From Bradyrhizobium sp. SSBR45G (lineage in GTDB: Bacteria > Pseudomonadota > Alphaproteobacteria > Rhizobiales > Xanthobacteraceae), in assembly GCF_030159255.1 (NCBI RefSeq), contig NZ_BSCT01000004.1:186001-250000 (forward strand): a stretch of DNA of 64,000 bases, written 5' to 3'. Shown here piece by piece: positions 1 to 8,066 of this stretch; position 1 is the stretch's first letter, and each line of letters opens with the position of its first letter. Below the pieces are notes generated by a model. The model was given only the letters and a program-made list of their open reading frames with translations. It was not told where the DNA came from and did no database searches. Made by a program: the position numbers and the translations under genes.

Positions 1-2
1 AT

Positions 3-206
3 CTAAGACGTCGGACTCGACTTCGTTCCGCAGGTGTTGATGCCGAGCAAGGCGTAGGGCGGACACCAGCCGACCAGCGCGGTGCCGAGCGGGATCAGAC
101 CAAGCAAGCCCCACATCGTCTGCGGGCCGACGAACATGAGACTGAGAACCGCCAGTCCGACGACGATCCTGAGCAGCCGGTCGATCTTGCCAACATTCTG
201 TGTCAT
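3..206 (-). CDS. DUF2892 (YgaP-like) small inner-membrane protein
   Basis: Product of 67 residues. I start it at the ATG at 206, which is preceded by an AGGGGAG ribosome site. It holds a hydrophobic hairpin of two membrane segments, roughly residues 17-32 and 36-55, and a Cys-Pro-Pro turn, as in the DUF2892/YgaP transmembrane family. These domains often sit beside rhodaneses and sulfur-oxidation genes. It lies downstream of, and on the same strand as, the Crp/Fnr gene, and a TTGC-N6-GCAA palindrome sits just upstream of its ribosome site. A second copy is at 8067-8285 and a decayed copy near 10.6 kb. The biochemical role is unknown. Confidence 0.75.
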   Translation of the reverse strand: MTQNVGKIDRLLRIVVGLAVLSLMFVGPQTMWGLLGLIPLGTALVGWCPPYALLGINTCGTKSSPTS

Positions 207-225
207 GGGACGCTCCCCTGTGGCG

Positions 226-239
226 TTGCGATGGAGCAA
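226..239. promoter_or_regulatory. FixK/FNR-type palindrome upstream of DUF2892 gene
   Basis: TTGC-GATGGA-GCAA fits the FixK2/FNR consensus TTG(A/C)-N6-(T/G)CAA exactly. It lies 20 bp upstream of the ATG at 206. That is too close for a classical class II activator site driving that ATG, so it may act as a repressor site or by another geometry. The site of 8045-8058 has nearly the same placement before the other DUF2892 gene. Confidence 0.4.
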
Positions 240-296
240 ACGTAGAGCGGTAGGGCGGCGAGGGTCTGTAACTAAGTCACCGAGACCGTGGGCGTT

Positions 297-962
297 CTAG
301 CTACGCTGGACCAGCCGCGCGAGCGCCGGCCTGTCGGTGATCTCGACGATTCCGCGAGCCACGCGCAACCAGCCGCGCCTGGCGAATTCGGTGAGCTGGC
401 GGGTGATCACCTCGCGGGCGCTGCCGAGCTCGTTGGCAAGATCCTGGTGGGTGGCGACAACCTGCTGCTTTGCGCCTGCAAGCTCCAGCAGCTTCTGCGC
501 CAGCCGCACGTCGATCCGTTCGAACGCCACCTCCTCGATGACGCGAAAAAGGTTGGTGATCCGGCGGCTGAACGCCGTGAAGACGAACTGGCGGAATTCG
601 CGCGAGGTGGCGATCAGCTGGTCGAACAGCGCACGCGGGATCGCCACAGCACGGATCGGCGTCTCGGCGATGCCCTCGGCCTGGTATTCCTCGTAGCCCA
701 TCAGGCAGGCGGTGGTCAGGGCGCAGCTCTCACCGGCCTGGACGCGGTATAGCACGATCTCGCGTCCGGACTCCGACGTCTGCTGAACGCGAATAGTTCC
801 CGTCAGCAGCAGCAGGAAGGATTCCGGAGCCTGACCAGGACCGAAAATGCGGCTGCCTTCAGGAAGCTCCACGATCAGGGTGGCTTGACGCAGCTGCGCG
901 AAGATCTCCTGCGGCAACTTCTGCAGCGGCGGGAACGTGTCCGTCCAATGCTTCGATGACAT
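297..962 (-). CDS. Crp/Fnr-family transcriptional regulator
   Basis: About 221 residues from the ATG at 962; an upstream in-frame ATG at 1025 would run into the M20 peptidase remnant. The N-terminal part is a cyclic-nucleotide-binding-type beta-roll (about residues 20-115), followed by a long dimerisation helix and a C-terminal winged helix. The recognition helix contains GSAREVITRQL, with the Glu and Arg spacing typical of FNR/FixK proteins that read TTGA half-sites. There is no N-terminal cysteine cluster for an FNR iron-sulfur centre, so a FixK- or Dnr-like sensing mode is more likely. The adjacent FixK-type palindromes at 226, 5847 and 8045 are plausible targets. That link is inference. 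Confidence 0.85.
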   Translation of the reverse strand: MSSKHWTDTFPPLQKLPQEIFAQLRQATLIVELPEGSRIFGPGQAPESFLLLLTGTIRVQQTSESGREIVLYRVQAGESCALTTACLMGYEEYQAEGIAETPIRAVAIPRALFDQLIATSREFRQFVFTAFSRRITNLFRVIEEVAFERIDVRLAQKLLELAGAKQQVVATHQDLANELGSAREVITRQLTEFARRGWLRVARGIVEITDRPALARLVQRS

Positions 963-968
963 CACCAA

Positions 969-1166
969 ATCCGACCGTTCCAGATCGACTGCAGTCCGAT
1001 CTGCTATGGGACCGACGCCGGCCATCTCTATGAGTCAGGCGGCATGGAGGGCATCGTCTGCGGGCCGAGCGGCCGGTACACGATGCCGGATGGGCGCGTC
1101 GACATTCCCGACTATCTCGACATGATCCGCATCTACATGCTGGCGATTCTCGACATCTGCGGGTGA
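969..1166 (+). pseudogene. C-terminal remnant of an M20-family peptidase/deacetylase
   Basis: On the plus strand, in a frame with no start, the DNA encodes about 65 residues ending at a TGA at 1164. The stretch YGTDAGHLYESGG is followed by GIVCGPSG and DIPDYLD. A Thr-Asp-Ala-Gly-His segment followed by a V-CGP-G segment is the C-terminal signature of ArgE/DapE-type M20 metallopeptidases. Nothing upstream continues the frame, because the Crp/Fnr gene occupies that DNA on the other strand. I therefore read it as the tail of a deleted gene. It may be partly overlapped by the regulator's promoter. Confidence 0.6.
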
Positions 1167-1174
1167 TGCTCGCC

Positions 1175-1528
1175 TCAGGTGGCCGCCTGCTGCTGGAACT
1201 GCTCGAAGGCGCCGATCGCGTCCGCCGCATACATCAGCGACGGCCCGCCGCCCATGTAGATCGCCATGCCGAGCGTTTCCTCGACTTCCTGGCGCGTGGC
1301 GCCGAGACGCACCAGCGCGTCGGCGTGGAAGCCGATGCAGCCGTCACAGCGGACGGCTACGCCGATCGCCAGCGCGATCAGCTCCTTGGTCTTCTTGTCG
1401 AGCGCACCGTCACGGCTCGCGGCTTGCGCCAGCGCCGAGAACCCGTGCATGACCTCCGGGATATCCTTGCGCAGCGTGCGGAGGTTGCCGGAAATATCTT
1501 TGCAGAGCTCGGGGTAGTTCTTGTCCAT
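1175..1528 (-). CDS. AhpD-like carboxymuconolactone decarboxylase family protein
   Basis: 117 residues, all-helical. It carries the AhpD-type redox/proton-relay motif with Glu49, Cys61-Asp-Gly-Cys64 and His68. Family members include gamma-carboxymuconolactone decarboxylases and thiol peroxidase reductants; the CxxC with the nearby His favours a thiol redox role. It starts 9 bp after the stop of the RND permease gene on the same strand, so it is very likely the last gene of an ArsR-MFP-RND-AhpD unit. Its size matches the short single-domain members of the family. Confidence 0.85.
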   Translation of the reverse strand: MDKNYPELCKDISGNLRTLRKDIPEVMHGFSALAQAASRDGALDKKTKELIALAIGVAVRCDGCIGFHADALVRLGATRQEVEETLGMAIYMGGGPSLMYAADAIGAFEQFQQQAAT

Positions 1529-1537
1529 GATGGCCTC

Positions 1538-4500
1538 CTAAGGCAGTTTCTGGGTGGGTTTACCCGGATCGCGCAGCGCGATGTAGATCGCGGGGATGAC
1601 GAGCACGGTGAGCAGGGTGGACGACGCCAGGCCGAACAGCAGCGAGATCGCCAAGCCCTGGAAGATCGGATCGAGCAGGATTGTCGCCGCGCCGATCATC
1701 GCCGCCAGCGCCGTCAGCAGGATCGGCTTGAAGCGGACGGCACCGGCCTCCAGCACCACGTCGCGCAGCGTCTTGCCTTCGCCGCCGCTATGCCGGATGA
1801 AGTCGACCAGCAGGATCGAGTTGCGGACGATGATGCCGGCGAGTGCGATGAAGCCGATCATCGACGTCGCCGTGAACGGCGCGCCCAGCAGCCAGTGACC
1901 GAGCAGGATGCCGATCAAGGTCAGCGGGATTGGCGTCAGGATCACCAGTGGCAATTTGAAACTCTTAAACTGTGCCACGACCAGCACGTAGATGCCGAGG
2001 ATCGCCGCACCGAACGCCGCGCCCATGTCGCGGAAGGTCACATAGGTGATCTCCCATTCGCCGTCCCACAGCAAGGTGGGATGCGATTCGTCCTTGGGCT
2101 GGCCATGGAAGCCGATCACCGGCTTCGGCAGCTTGCCCCAGTCATGGGCGTCGATGCGATCGGCGACCGCGAGCATGCCGTAGAGCGGGGCCTCGAAGCG
2201 GCCGGCGAGCTCGGCCATCACCATGTCGGCGAAGCGGCCGTCGCGGCGGAAGATCATCGGCGATCCTTCTTCCATCGTGGCCTTCACAACCTGGCCGAGC
2301 TCGACCACGGTCTTGCTGCCGGGCACGGTGTTGGCCGGCACCGGCGTCGAGGCCAGGGCCTGGCTCCAGCTCTTGGTCCGCTTCGGCAACTGGACCGCGA
2401 TCTCGATCGGGTTGCGGTCCTCGCCGCGATGCGAGTAGCCGACCGAGACGCCGCCGAACAGCGTCTGGATGGTGTCGTAGACGTCGCGCTGCTCGACGCC
2501 GAAGAACTCCAGACTGTCCTGGTCGATCGACAGCCGCAGCCGCGGCCGGCGCTGGCCGATCGAGTCGTCGATGTCCACGATGAAGGGCACGTCGGCGAAC
2601 ACCTTCTTCAATTCGTTGGTGACGGCGCGCCTTGTCGCGGCATCCGGGCCATAGACCTCGGCGAGCAGCGTTGCCAGCACCGGCGGGCCAGGCGGCACCT
2701 CGACCACCTTGATGCTGGTGCCCGGGGGCACCGCGACCGCCTTCAGCCGCTGCCGCAGATCGAGCGCGATGTCGTGGCTCGCGCGCTTGCGGTCGCCGCG
2801 CGCCGCAAGATTGACCTGGAGCTCGCCGAGCTCCGGGCGTTCGCGCAGGTAATAGTGCCGGACCAGACCATTGAAGTTGAACGGCGCAGCGGTGCCGGCA
2901 TAGCTCTGCACATTCGTGATCTCAGGAAGCTGATGCGCGATGTCGGCGGCAGCGAACAGTGTCCGCTCGGTATCCTCCAGGCTCGCGCCCTCGGGCAGAT
3001 CGACCATCACGGCGATCTCCGACTTGTTATCGAACGGCAGCAGCTTGACGGTGACGGACTTGGTCGCGAACAGGGTCATCGACAGCAGGGTTGCGATGCC
3101 GACGCCGAGCAGGAAGATCCAGGCGGAGCGCTTGCTGGCAACGATCGGACGGGCGACACTGCGATAGATGCGGCCGAGCCGCCCTTCGCCATGGGCATCG
3201 TGGCTGGCATCTTGATGCGCGTCGGCCGCAGCCGCGGTCTGTTGCGGCGCGAGCCGCAGCATCAGCCAGGGCGCCACGACCATGGCGACGAAAAAGGAGA
3301 ACAGCATCGCGGCCGACGCATTGGCCGGGATCGGCGCCATATAGGGGCCCATCAGGCCCGACACGAACAGCATCGGGAGCAGGGCAGCGACGACAGTCAG
3401 GGTCGCCACGACAGTGGGATTGCCGACCTCGGCCACTGCCTCGATGGTGGCCTGCAGACGCGGCCGGCCGTCACCCATGCCCCAGTGACGGGCGATGTTC
3501 TCGACCACGACAATGGCGTCGTCGACCAGGATGCCGATCGAGAAGATGAGAGCAAACAGGCTGACGCGGTTTATGGTGTAGCCCATCAGGTTGGCGGCAA
3601 ACATCGTAAGCAGGATCGTGGTCGGGATGACAACGAGGGTCACGAGCGCCTCGCGCCAGCCGATCGCGATCGCGATCAGCACGACGATCGAGATCGTGGC
3701 GAGCCCGAGATGGAACAGCAGCTCATTGGCCTTCTCGTTGGCGGTCTCGCCATAGTCGCGCGTCACCGTGACTGAGACGCCGCTCGGAATCAGGCTGGCT
3801 TTGAGGCCTTCGAGGCGCTGCGCGATGTCGTGAGACACGACGACGGCATTGGCGCCGGCGCGCTTGGCGAGCGCTAGACTCACCGCCGGCACGCGGTGCC
3901 AGGCGCCCTTGTCGTTGCGCGCGTCGTCCCAGACGCGGTGCTCGGCGAGATTGGGGCCGATGACGACGGTCGCGACGTCACGCACATAGACGGGGCGGCC
4001 GTCGCGGGTCGAGATCAAGAGCAGGCCGATGTCGGGAATGCCCGTCAGCGTCTGACCGGCGGCGACGTTGCGGATGATGCCGCCGTCGCGCACGTCGCCA
4101 GCCAGAAACGAGCGGTTGGCATCCTTCACCTTGGCGACGAGCTGCTGCAGGGTCACGCCGAACAGCGACAGCTTTTCCGGGTTGGGCTCGACGCGGATCT
4201 GCTGGGCGCCGCCGCCGGCAATGTAGGTCAGGCCGATATTGTCCACCTTGGTCAGCTCGGCGCGGAGTTTGTCGGCCAGCTCGTAGATGTCCTTGTCCGA
4301 CCAGCGCTCGGCGGCTTCCGGCTTCGGCGACAGGGTCAGCACGGTGACGGCGACGTCGTTGATCCCACGCCCGACGATCAACGGCTCGGGAATGCCGACA
4401 GGGATACGATCGAGATTGGCGCGGATCTTGTCGTGGACGCGCAGGATCGCGTCCTCGAACTTGGTGCCGACCAGGAATCGCGCGGTGACCATGACCCGGT

Positions 4501-4774
4501 CATCCTCGGTCTGGCTGTAGACGTGCTCGACGCCGTCGATCGCCTTGACGATGGTCTCGAGCGGCTTGGTGACGAGCTCGACGCCATCGGGCGCGCGCAG
4601 GCCGTCGGCGTTGACGCGGATGTCGACCATGGGAACGCTGATCTGCGGCTCTTCCTCGCGCGGGATCACGACCACGGCGATCAGGCCGACGACGAGCGAC
4701 GCCAGCAGGAACAGCGGCGTCAGCGGCGAGGCGATCGTCGCCTGGGTCAGCTTGCCCGAGAGTCCAAGTTTCAC
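1538..4774 (-). CDS. RND-superfamily efflux transporter permease subunit
   Basis: 1078 residues, the normal length for a trimeric inner-membrane RND pump driven by the proton gradient. A first membrane helix at about residues 13-37 is followed by a large periplasmic porter loop. Five further helices lie at about 350-510, a second porter loop at about 590-880, and the last helices from about 890 to 1065. The motif IPREEEPQISVP just after TM1 is typical of the HAE-type branch. The start overlaps the stop of the upstream adaptor gene by 4 bp, so the two are translationally coupled. The substrate cannot be read from sequence. Position next to sulfide-related genes suggests a role in that stress, as inference. 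Confidence 0.92.
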   Translation of the reverse strand: MKLGLSGKLTQATIASPLTPLFLLASLVVGLIAVVVIPREEEPQISVPMVDIRVNADGLRAPDGVELVTKPLETIVKAIDGVEHVYSQTEDDRVMVTARFLVGTKFEDAILRVHDKIRANLDRIPVGIPEPLIVGRGINDVAVTVLTLSPKPEAAERWSDKDIYELADKLRAELTKVDNIGLTYIAGGGAQQIRVEPNPEKLSLFGVTLQQLVAKVKDANRSFLAGDVRDGGIIRNVAAGQTLTGIPDIGLLLISTRDGRPVYVRDVATVVIGPNLAEHRVWDDARNDKGAWHRVPAVSLALAKRAGANAVVVSHDIAQRLEGLKASLIPSGVSVTVTRDYGETANEKANELLFHLGLATISIVVLIAIAIGWREALVTLVVIPTTILLTMFAANLMGYTINRVSLFALIFSIGILVDDAIVVVENIARHWGMGDGRPRLQATIEAVAEVGNPTVVATLTVVAALLPMLFVSGLMGPYMAPIPANASAAMLFSFFVAMVVAPWLMLRLAPQQTAAAADAHQDASHDAHGEGRLGRIYRSVARPIVASKRSAWIFLLGVGIATLLSMTLFATKSVTVKLLPFDNKSEIAVMVDLPEGASLEDTERTLFAAADIAHQLPEITNVQSYAGTAAPFNFNGLVRHYYLRERPELGELQVNLAARGDRKRASHDIALDLRQRLKAVAVPPGTSIKVVEVPPGPPVLATLLAEVYGPDAATRRAVTNELKKVFADVPFIVDIDDSIGQRRPRLRLSIDQDSLEFFGVEQRDVYDTIQTLFGGVSVGYSHRGEDRNPIEIAVQLPKRTKSWSQALASTPVPANTVPGSKTVVELGQVVKATMEEGSPMIFRRDGRFADMVMAELAGRFEAPLYGMLAVADRIDAHDWGKLPKPVIGFHGQPKDESHPTLLWDGEWEITYVTFRDMGAAFGAAILGIYVLVVAQFKSFKLPLVILTPIPLTLIGILLGHWLLGAPFTATSMIGFIALAGIIVRNSILLVDFIRHSGGEGKTLRDVVLEAGAVRFKPILLTALAAMIGAATILLDPIFQGLAISLLFGLASSTLLTVLVIPAIYIALRDPGKPTQKLP

Positions 4775-5769
4775 GGCTGCACCAACTGGTCGCCGGCGCG
4801 CAGGCCGGACAGGATTTCAAGTCCGTCGGGAAGATCGGCGCTCGGCAGCGCGCGGCCGCGCTGAACCGGAACGCTCACCTTCTGCGATCCCTGCTGCAGC
4901 TGGACGTAGTCGATGCCGAAGCGGGTGGTGACGTAGCGGGCGGGGATGACATATGCATCGCGCCGGCCGCCTGATATCCACACCCTCAGGCGGTCGCCGA
5001 CGAAATACTGGCCGAGCCCAGGGACGATCGCGTCGGCGACGACGCGGCCCTCCTCGATCTGCGGATAGACGAGGTCGATCACGCCCCATTTGTCGCCGCT
5101 CTCGCCGAACGCGGCGCCATCCAGGCGAATCTTGTCGCCGGCCTTGAGGAACAGCGCGTGGCGTTCGGGGACGCGCAGCCGCAGCTTGAAGTTCTGCTGC
5201 GCCACCGTGACCACGGGATCGCCGGGCAGGACCACAGAACCGACCGTCACGAGCTTCTTCAGCACGCGGCCGTCATCCGGCGCCAGCACCTGGCCTTCGC
5301 TCATCTGCTGGTTGACCACAGCGCGCTCGGCGGTCTTGGCCCGCAGCCCGTTCTCGGCGACGTTGAGCGCGGTGCGCGTCTCGTCGAGCTTGACGCGCGG
5401 CAGGGTGCCGCGCTCGACCAGACCCTCGGTGCGGGTGAAGTCGATCTGCGCCTGGTTGGCCTGCGCCTGCAGCGCCTCGATCTGGGCGTCGAGCGATTTG
5501 ACCTGCAGCGCCAGCTTGTCGTCGCCGATCAGGGCGATCGGCTGGCCGCGCTTGACCGGGTCGCCCTCGCGGACGGAGAGCTGGGCGACCGTGCCGCCGA
5601 TGCGGCCGCGGGCCGGAACGACGCTGATGCTTTCTACGGTCGCGAACACCGCCTTCTCGTCGGCGACCTGGCGCGGGGTCACGGTGAGCGTCTCGGCGCG
5701 GGCCGGTCCCATCTGCCAGCTCAGCGCGGCGATCAAGCTCAGGAGCGATAATCTGCGCATTGGCCTCAT
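4771..5769 (-). CDS. RND efflux periplasmic adaptor (membrane fusion) protein
   Basis: 332 residues with an N-terminal signal sequence (about residues 1-25, ending in ARA). A lipoyl/barrel-sandwich half follows, then a coiled-coil hairpin (about residues 90-150), then the second lipoyl half and beta-barrel. This is the HlyD/AcrA layout, linking the RND permease to an outer-membrane channel. No outer-membrane factor gene is nearby, so it presumably uses one encoded elsewhere. It overlaps the permease gene by 4 bp. A perfect FixK/FNR-type palindrome lies 78 bp upstream of the ATG, a distance suited to an activated promoter. A second in-frame ATG three codons on is an alternative start. Confidence 0.92.
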   Translation of the reverse strand: MRPMRRLSLLSLIAALSWQMGPARAETLTVTPRQVADEKAVFATVESISVVPARGRIGGTVAQLSVREGDPVKRGQPIALIGDDKLALQVKSLDAQIEALQAQANQAQIDFTRTEGLVERGTLPRVKLDETRTALNVAENGLRAKTAERAVVNQQMSEGQVLAPDDGRVLKKLVTVGSVVLPGDPVVTVAQQNFKLRLRVPERHALFLKAGDKIRLDGAAFGESGDKWGVIDLVYPQIEEGRVVADAIVPGLGQYFVGDRLRVWISGGRRDAYVIPARYVTTRFGIDYVQLQQGSQKVSVPVQRGRALPSADLPDGLEILSGLRAGDQLVQP

Positions 5770-5846
5770 CCTGTCTGTTTTGAATCAAATCGGGTGGTCG
5801 AGCCGAACGGGCGGTCCAGACATCCCATCGGAGTGCGGGTTCCCAC

Positions 5847-5860
5847 TTGACGCTGCTCAA
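5847..5860. promoter_or_regulatory. FixK/FNR box upstream of the RND operon
   Basis: TTGA-CGCTGC-TCAA is an exact match to the FixK2/FNR consensus and lies in the 109-bp gap between the ArsR gene and the adaptor gene. If it is centred at -41.5, transcription would start near 5812, about 43 bp before the adaptor ATG. That is a sensible class II promoter geometry. No experimental evidence. Confidence 0.5.
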
Positions 5861-5878
5861 GTCGTGGGCCGCGAATGG

Positions 5879-6208
5879 TCATAGGGTAGGTACGGGTTTT
5901 GGCGGCGGCGTCGCGCAATAGACCTGATAGAGCGTCTTCAGGACCTCGCGGGCCGGCTCGCTGGTGATCGAATAGTAGATCGTCTGCCCGTCGCGCCGGG
6001 CGGTGACCAGGCCGTCCTTGCGCAGCAGTGCGAGGTGCTGCGAGACGGTCGAGTCACGCAGCCCAAGTAATGTCGCCAACTCGCCGACCGACCGTTCGCC
6101 GTCGACCAGCTGGCAGATGATCAGGAGCCGGTGTCGGTTCGACAGCGCCTTCAGCAGGTCGCTGGCCTGGTCGGCCGCCACTTCCATGATGTCAGCATCG
6201 AATTTCAT
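5879..6208 (-). CDS. ArsR-family repressor of SqrR/BigR (persulfide-sensing) type
   Basis: 109 residues from the ATG at 6208. A compact winged helix covers about residues 15-90, with recognition helix DSTVSQHLALLRKDG. Two cysteines, Cys32 and Cys98, are 66 residues apart, the same spacing as the redox pair of SqrR/BigR repressors, which form a tetrasulfide bridge with reactive sulfur species. The motif for metal-binding ArsR members (ELCVC) is absent. Divergent from it is the sulfide:quinone oxidoreductase gene, and the intergenic region holds an AT-rich repeated operator-like sequence. I infer derepression by sulfide/persulfide of both the oxidoreductase and the efflux operon. Confidence 0.85.
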   Translation of the reverse strand: MKFDADIMEVAADQASDLLKALSNRHRLLIICQLVDGERSVGELATLLGLRDSTVSQHLALLRKDGLVTARRDGQTIYYSITSEPAREVLKTLYQVYCATPPPKPVPTL

Positions 6209-6211
6209 AGT

Positions 6212-6239
6212 TGCGAATATACGGATATACGAATATATA
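6212..6239. promoter_or_regulatory. Probable ArsR/SqrR operator in the divergent promoter
   Basis: The 97-bp intergenic region is strikingly AT-rich for this genome. It carries CGAATATA twice, 17 bp apart, with ATATACG repeated at an 8-bp period between them. The site abuts the ArsR start codon, as expected for autoregulation. The assignment rests on position, AT-richness and repeat symmetry only. Confidence 0.5.
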
Positions 6240-6305
6240 GTCAAGGCCGGCCCGGAAAGTCGCGGCCGAGCGAAACAAGAACGAAGCAAGGTTGTGGAGG
6301 ACCCA

Positions 6306-7592
6306 ATGGCGGACGTTGTCGTGATCGGAGCGGGGCTGAGCGGCTCCCTGATGGCCTATGAATTGTTGCCCCAGATGCGAAAGGAGGATCGCGTGACCGT
6401 CATCTCGCAGGGATCCTCATACCACTTCGTGCCGTCCAATCCGTGGGTTGCCGTGGGCTGGCGCAAGCGCGACGACATCGAGATCGATCTCGTCGACGTC
6501 ATGCAGCGCAAGGGCATCCGCCTGCTGACCCAGGGCGCCAAGCGGGTACATCCGGACGACAGCCAGGTCGAGCTCACCGACGGCACCATGGTTGCTTACG
6601 ATTATCTCGTCGTCGCCACCGGCCCGGAGCTCGCGTTCGACGAGATTCCCGGGCTCGGACCCGACGGCCATACTCAGTCGGTCTGTCATGTCGACCATGC
6701 CGCGCATGCCAAGGCTGCCTTCGACAAGCTGGCTGACAAGCCCGGGCCGGTCATCGTCGGCGCAGTGCAGGGGGCATCCTGCTTCGGGCCGGCCTACGAA
6801 TTCCTTTTCATACTTGAGACCGAGCTGCGCCGCCGCAAGGTGCGCGACCAGGTGCCGATGACCTTCGTGACGTCGGAGCCCTATATCGGCCATCTCGGCC
6901 TCGACGGCGTCGGCGACACCAAGGGGCTGCTCGAAAGCGAAATGCGCGAGAAGCACGTCAAGTGGATCACGAGCGCGCGCGTTGCCAAGGTCGAGGACGG
7001 GCGGATGTTCGTGGAGGAAGTGGCGGACGACGGCTCCGTCCGCAAGACGCATGAGCTGCCGTTTGCCTATTCGATGATGCTGCCGGCGTTCCGCGGCGTC
7101 GGCGCCGTGAGAGGCATCGACAAGCTGACCAATCCGCGTGGCTTCGTCGTCGTAGACAAGCATCAGCGCAATCCGGCCTATCCCAACGTCTTCGCGATCG
7201 GCGTCTGCGTCGCGATCCCGCCGATCGGGCCGACGCCGGTGCCGGTCGGCGTGCCCAAGACCGGCTTCATGATCGAGTCGATGGTCACCGCCACCGCCCT
7301 GAACATCGGTGCGCTGCTGCGCGGCCAGGAGCCGAAGTCGCAGCCGACCTGGAATGCGATCTGCCTTGCCGATTTCGGCGATTCCGGCGTCGCCTTCCTG
7401 GCGCAGCCGCAGATCCCGCCGCGCAACGTCAACTGGTCGTCGAAGGGGGAGTGGGTGCATTACGCCAAGGTCGCGTTCGAGAAGTATTTCCTGCGCAAGA
7501 TGCGGCGTGGCACGCCCGAGCCGTTCTACGAGAAGTTCCTGCTCGACCGGCTCAACATCGCCAAGATCAAGGACGTCAGGACGGGCACATGA
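6306..7592 (+). CDS. sqr: Sulfide:quinone oxidoreductase
   Basis: 428 residues from the ATG at 6306; upstream in-frame codons overlap the operator and ArsR gene and are unlikely to be translated. It begins with the FAD Rossmann motif VVVIGAGLSGS. Cysteines at 127, 159 and 353 match the spacing of the three catalytic cysteines of Acidithiobacillus-type SQR (128/160/356). The C-terminal segment GVPKTGFMIESM is typical of the quinone-facing part of the family. The enzyme oxidises sulfide to polysulfide/persulfide at the membrane and passes electrons to quinone. It is co-transcribed with trxC (4-bp overlap). Confidence 0.9.
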   Translation: MADVVVIGAGLSGSLMAYELLPQMRKEDRVTVISQGSSYHFVPSNPWVAVGWRKRDDIEIDLVDVMQRKGIRLLTQGAKRVHPDDSQVELTDGTMVAYDYLVVATGPELAFDEIPGLGPDGHTQSVCHVDHAAHAKAAFDKLADKPGPVIVGAVQGASCFGPAYEFLFILETELRRRKVRDQVPMTFVTSEPYIGHLGLDGVGDTKGLLESEMREKHVKWITSARVAKVEDGRMFVEEVADDGSVRKTHELPFAYSMMLPAFRGVGAVRGIDKLTNPRGFVVVDKHQRNPAYPNVFAIGVCVAIPPIGPTPVPVGVPKTGFMIESMVTATALNIGALLRGQEPKSQPTWNAICLADFGDSGVAFLAQPQIPPRNVNWSSKGEWVHYAKVAFEKYFLRKMRRGTPEPFYEKFLLDRLNIAKIKDVRTGT

Positions 7593-8029
7593 GCGAGACC
7601 TTTCAGCTGGTGTGCGGCCATTGCGGGCAGATCAACCGCCTGCCGGCGGGCCGCGCGCCGGGCCAGGGCAAATGCGGCAAATGCCATGCGCCGCTGTTTT
7701 CCGGCCATCCGATCGAGGTCGACCAGGCCGCGTTCGAACGGCATGTGGCGCACAGCGACCTGCCGCTCCTGGTCGACGTCTGGGCGCCCTGGTGCGGTCC
7801 GTGCCGGGCAATGGCGCCGATGTTCGCGCGCGCGGCGCAAGAGCTCGAGCCGCGCGTGCAGCTCTTGAAGCTGAACTCCGACGAGGCCCCGGAGGTCTCG
7901 GCGAGGTTCGGCATCTCAGGAATTCCGACCCTGCTGCTGCTGCAGCAGGGCCGGGAGCTCCAGCGGATCTCGGGTGCGATGGACTCGCAACGGATCGTCG
8001 CCTGGACGATGTCCGGCCTGCGGCAATGA
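7589..8029 (+). CDS. trxC: Thioredoxin TrxC (zinc-ribbon thioredoxin 2)
   Basis: 146 residues. The N-terminal zinc ribbon has CxxC pairs at Cys9/Cys12 and Cys29/Cys32. A thioredoxin fold with the active site WCGPC and the cis-Pro loop GIPTL follows. The ATG overlaps the stop of the sulfide:quinone oxidoreductase gene. Thioredoxins can reduce protein and low-molecular-weight persulfides, so the pairing suggests that TrxC handles the polysulfide products of Sqr. The family function is established; the specific coupling is inference. Confidence 0.93.
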   Translation: MSETFQLVCGHCGQINRLPAGRAPGQGKCGKCHAPLFSGHPIEVDQAAFERHVAHSDLPLLVDVWAPWCGPCRAMAPMFARAAQELEPRVQLLKLNSDEAPEVSARFGISGIPTLLLLQQGRELQRISGAMDSQRIVAWTMSGLRQ

Positions 8030-8044
8030 CGCCGCTGCGCCGGC

Positions 8045-8058
8045 TTGATTACGCTCAA
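8045..8058. promoter_or_regulatory. FixK/FNR box before DUF2892-ccoG
   Basis: TTGA-TTACGC-TCAA matches the FixK2/FNR consensus exactly. It is only 8 bp before the first ATG (8067) and 23 bp before the second (8082) of the DUF2892 gene. An activated start at -41.5 would fall inside that small gene and would serve ccoG instead. CcoG genes are commonly FixK/FNR-controlled in rhizobia. Confidence 0.5.
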
Positions 8059-8066
8059 ATGCAACG

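Noticed and set aside
937..1125. 62-codon open frame with ATG between the Crp/Fnr gene and the AhpD-like gene
   Set aside because: Wrong frame; the neighbouring start-less frame carries the M20 peptidase signature instead.
1163..3775. Very long open frame (870 codons) on the plus strand opposite the RND permease gene
   Set aside because: It is the high-GC antisense shadow of the permease; its composition is dominated by Arg, Asp, Gly and His with no domain, and it has no credible ribosome site.
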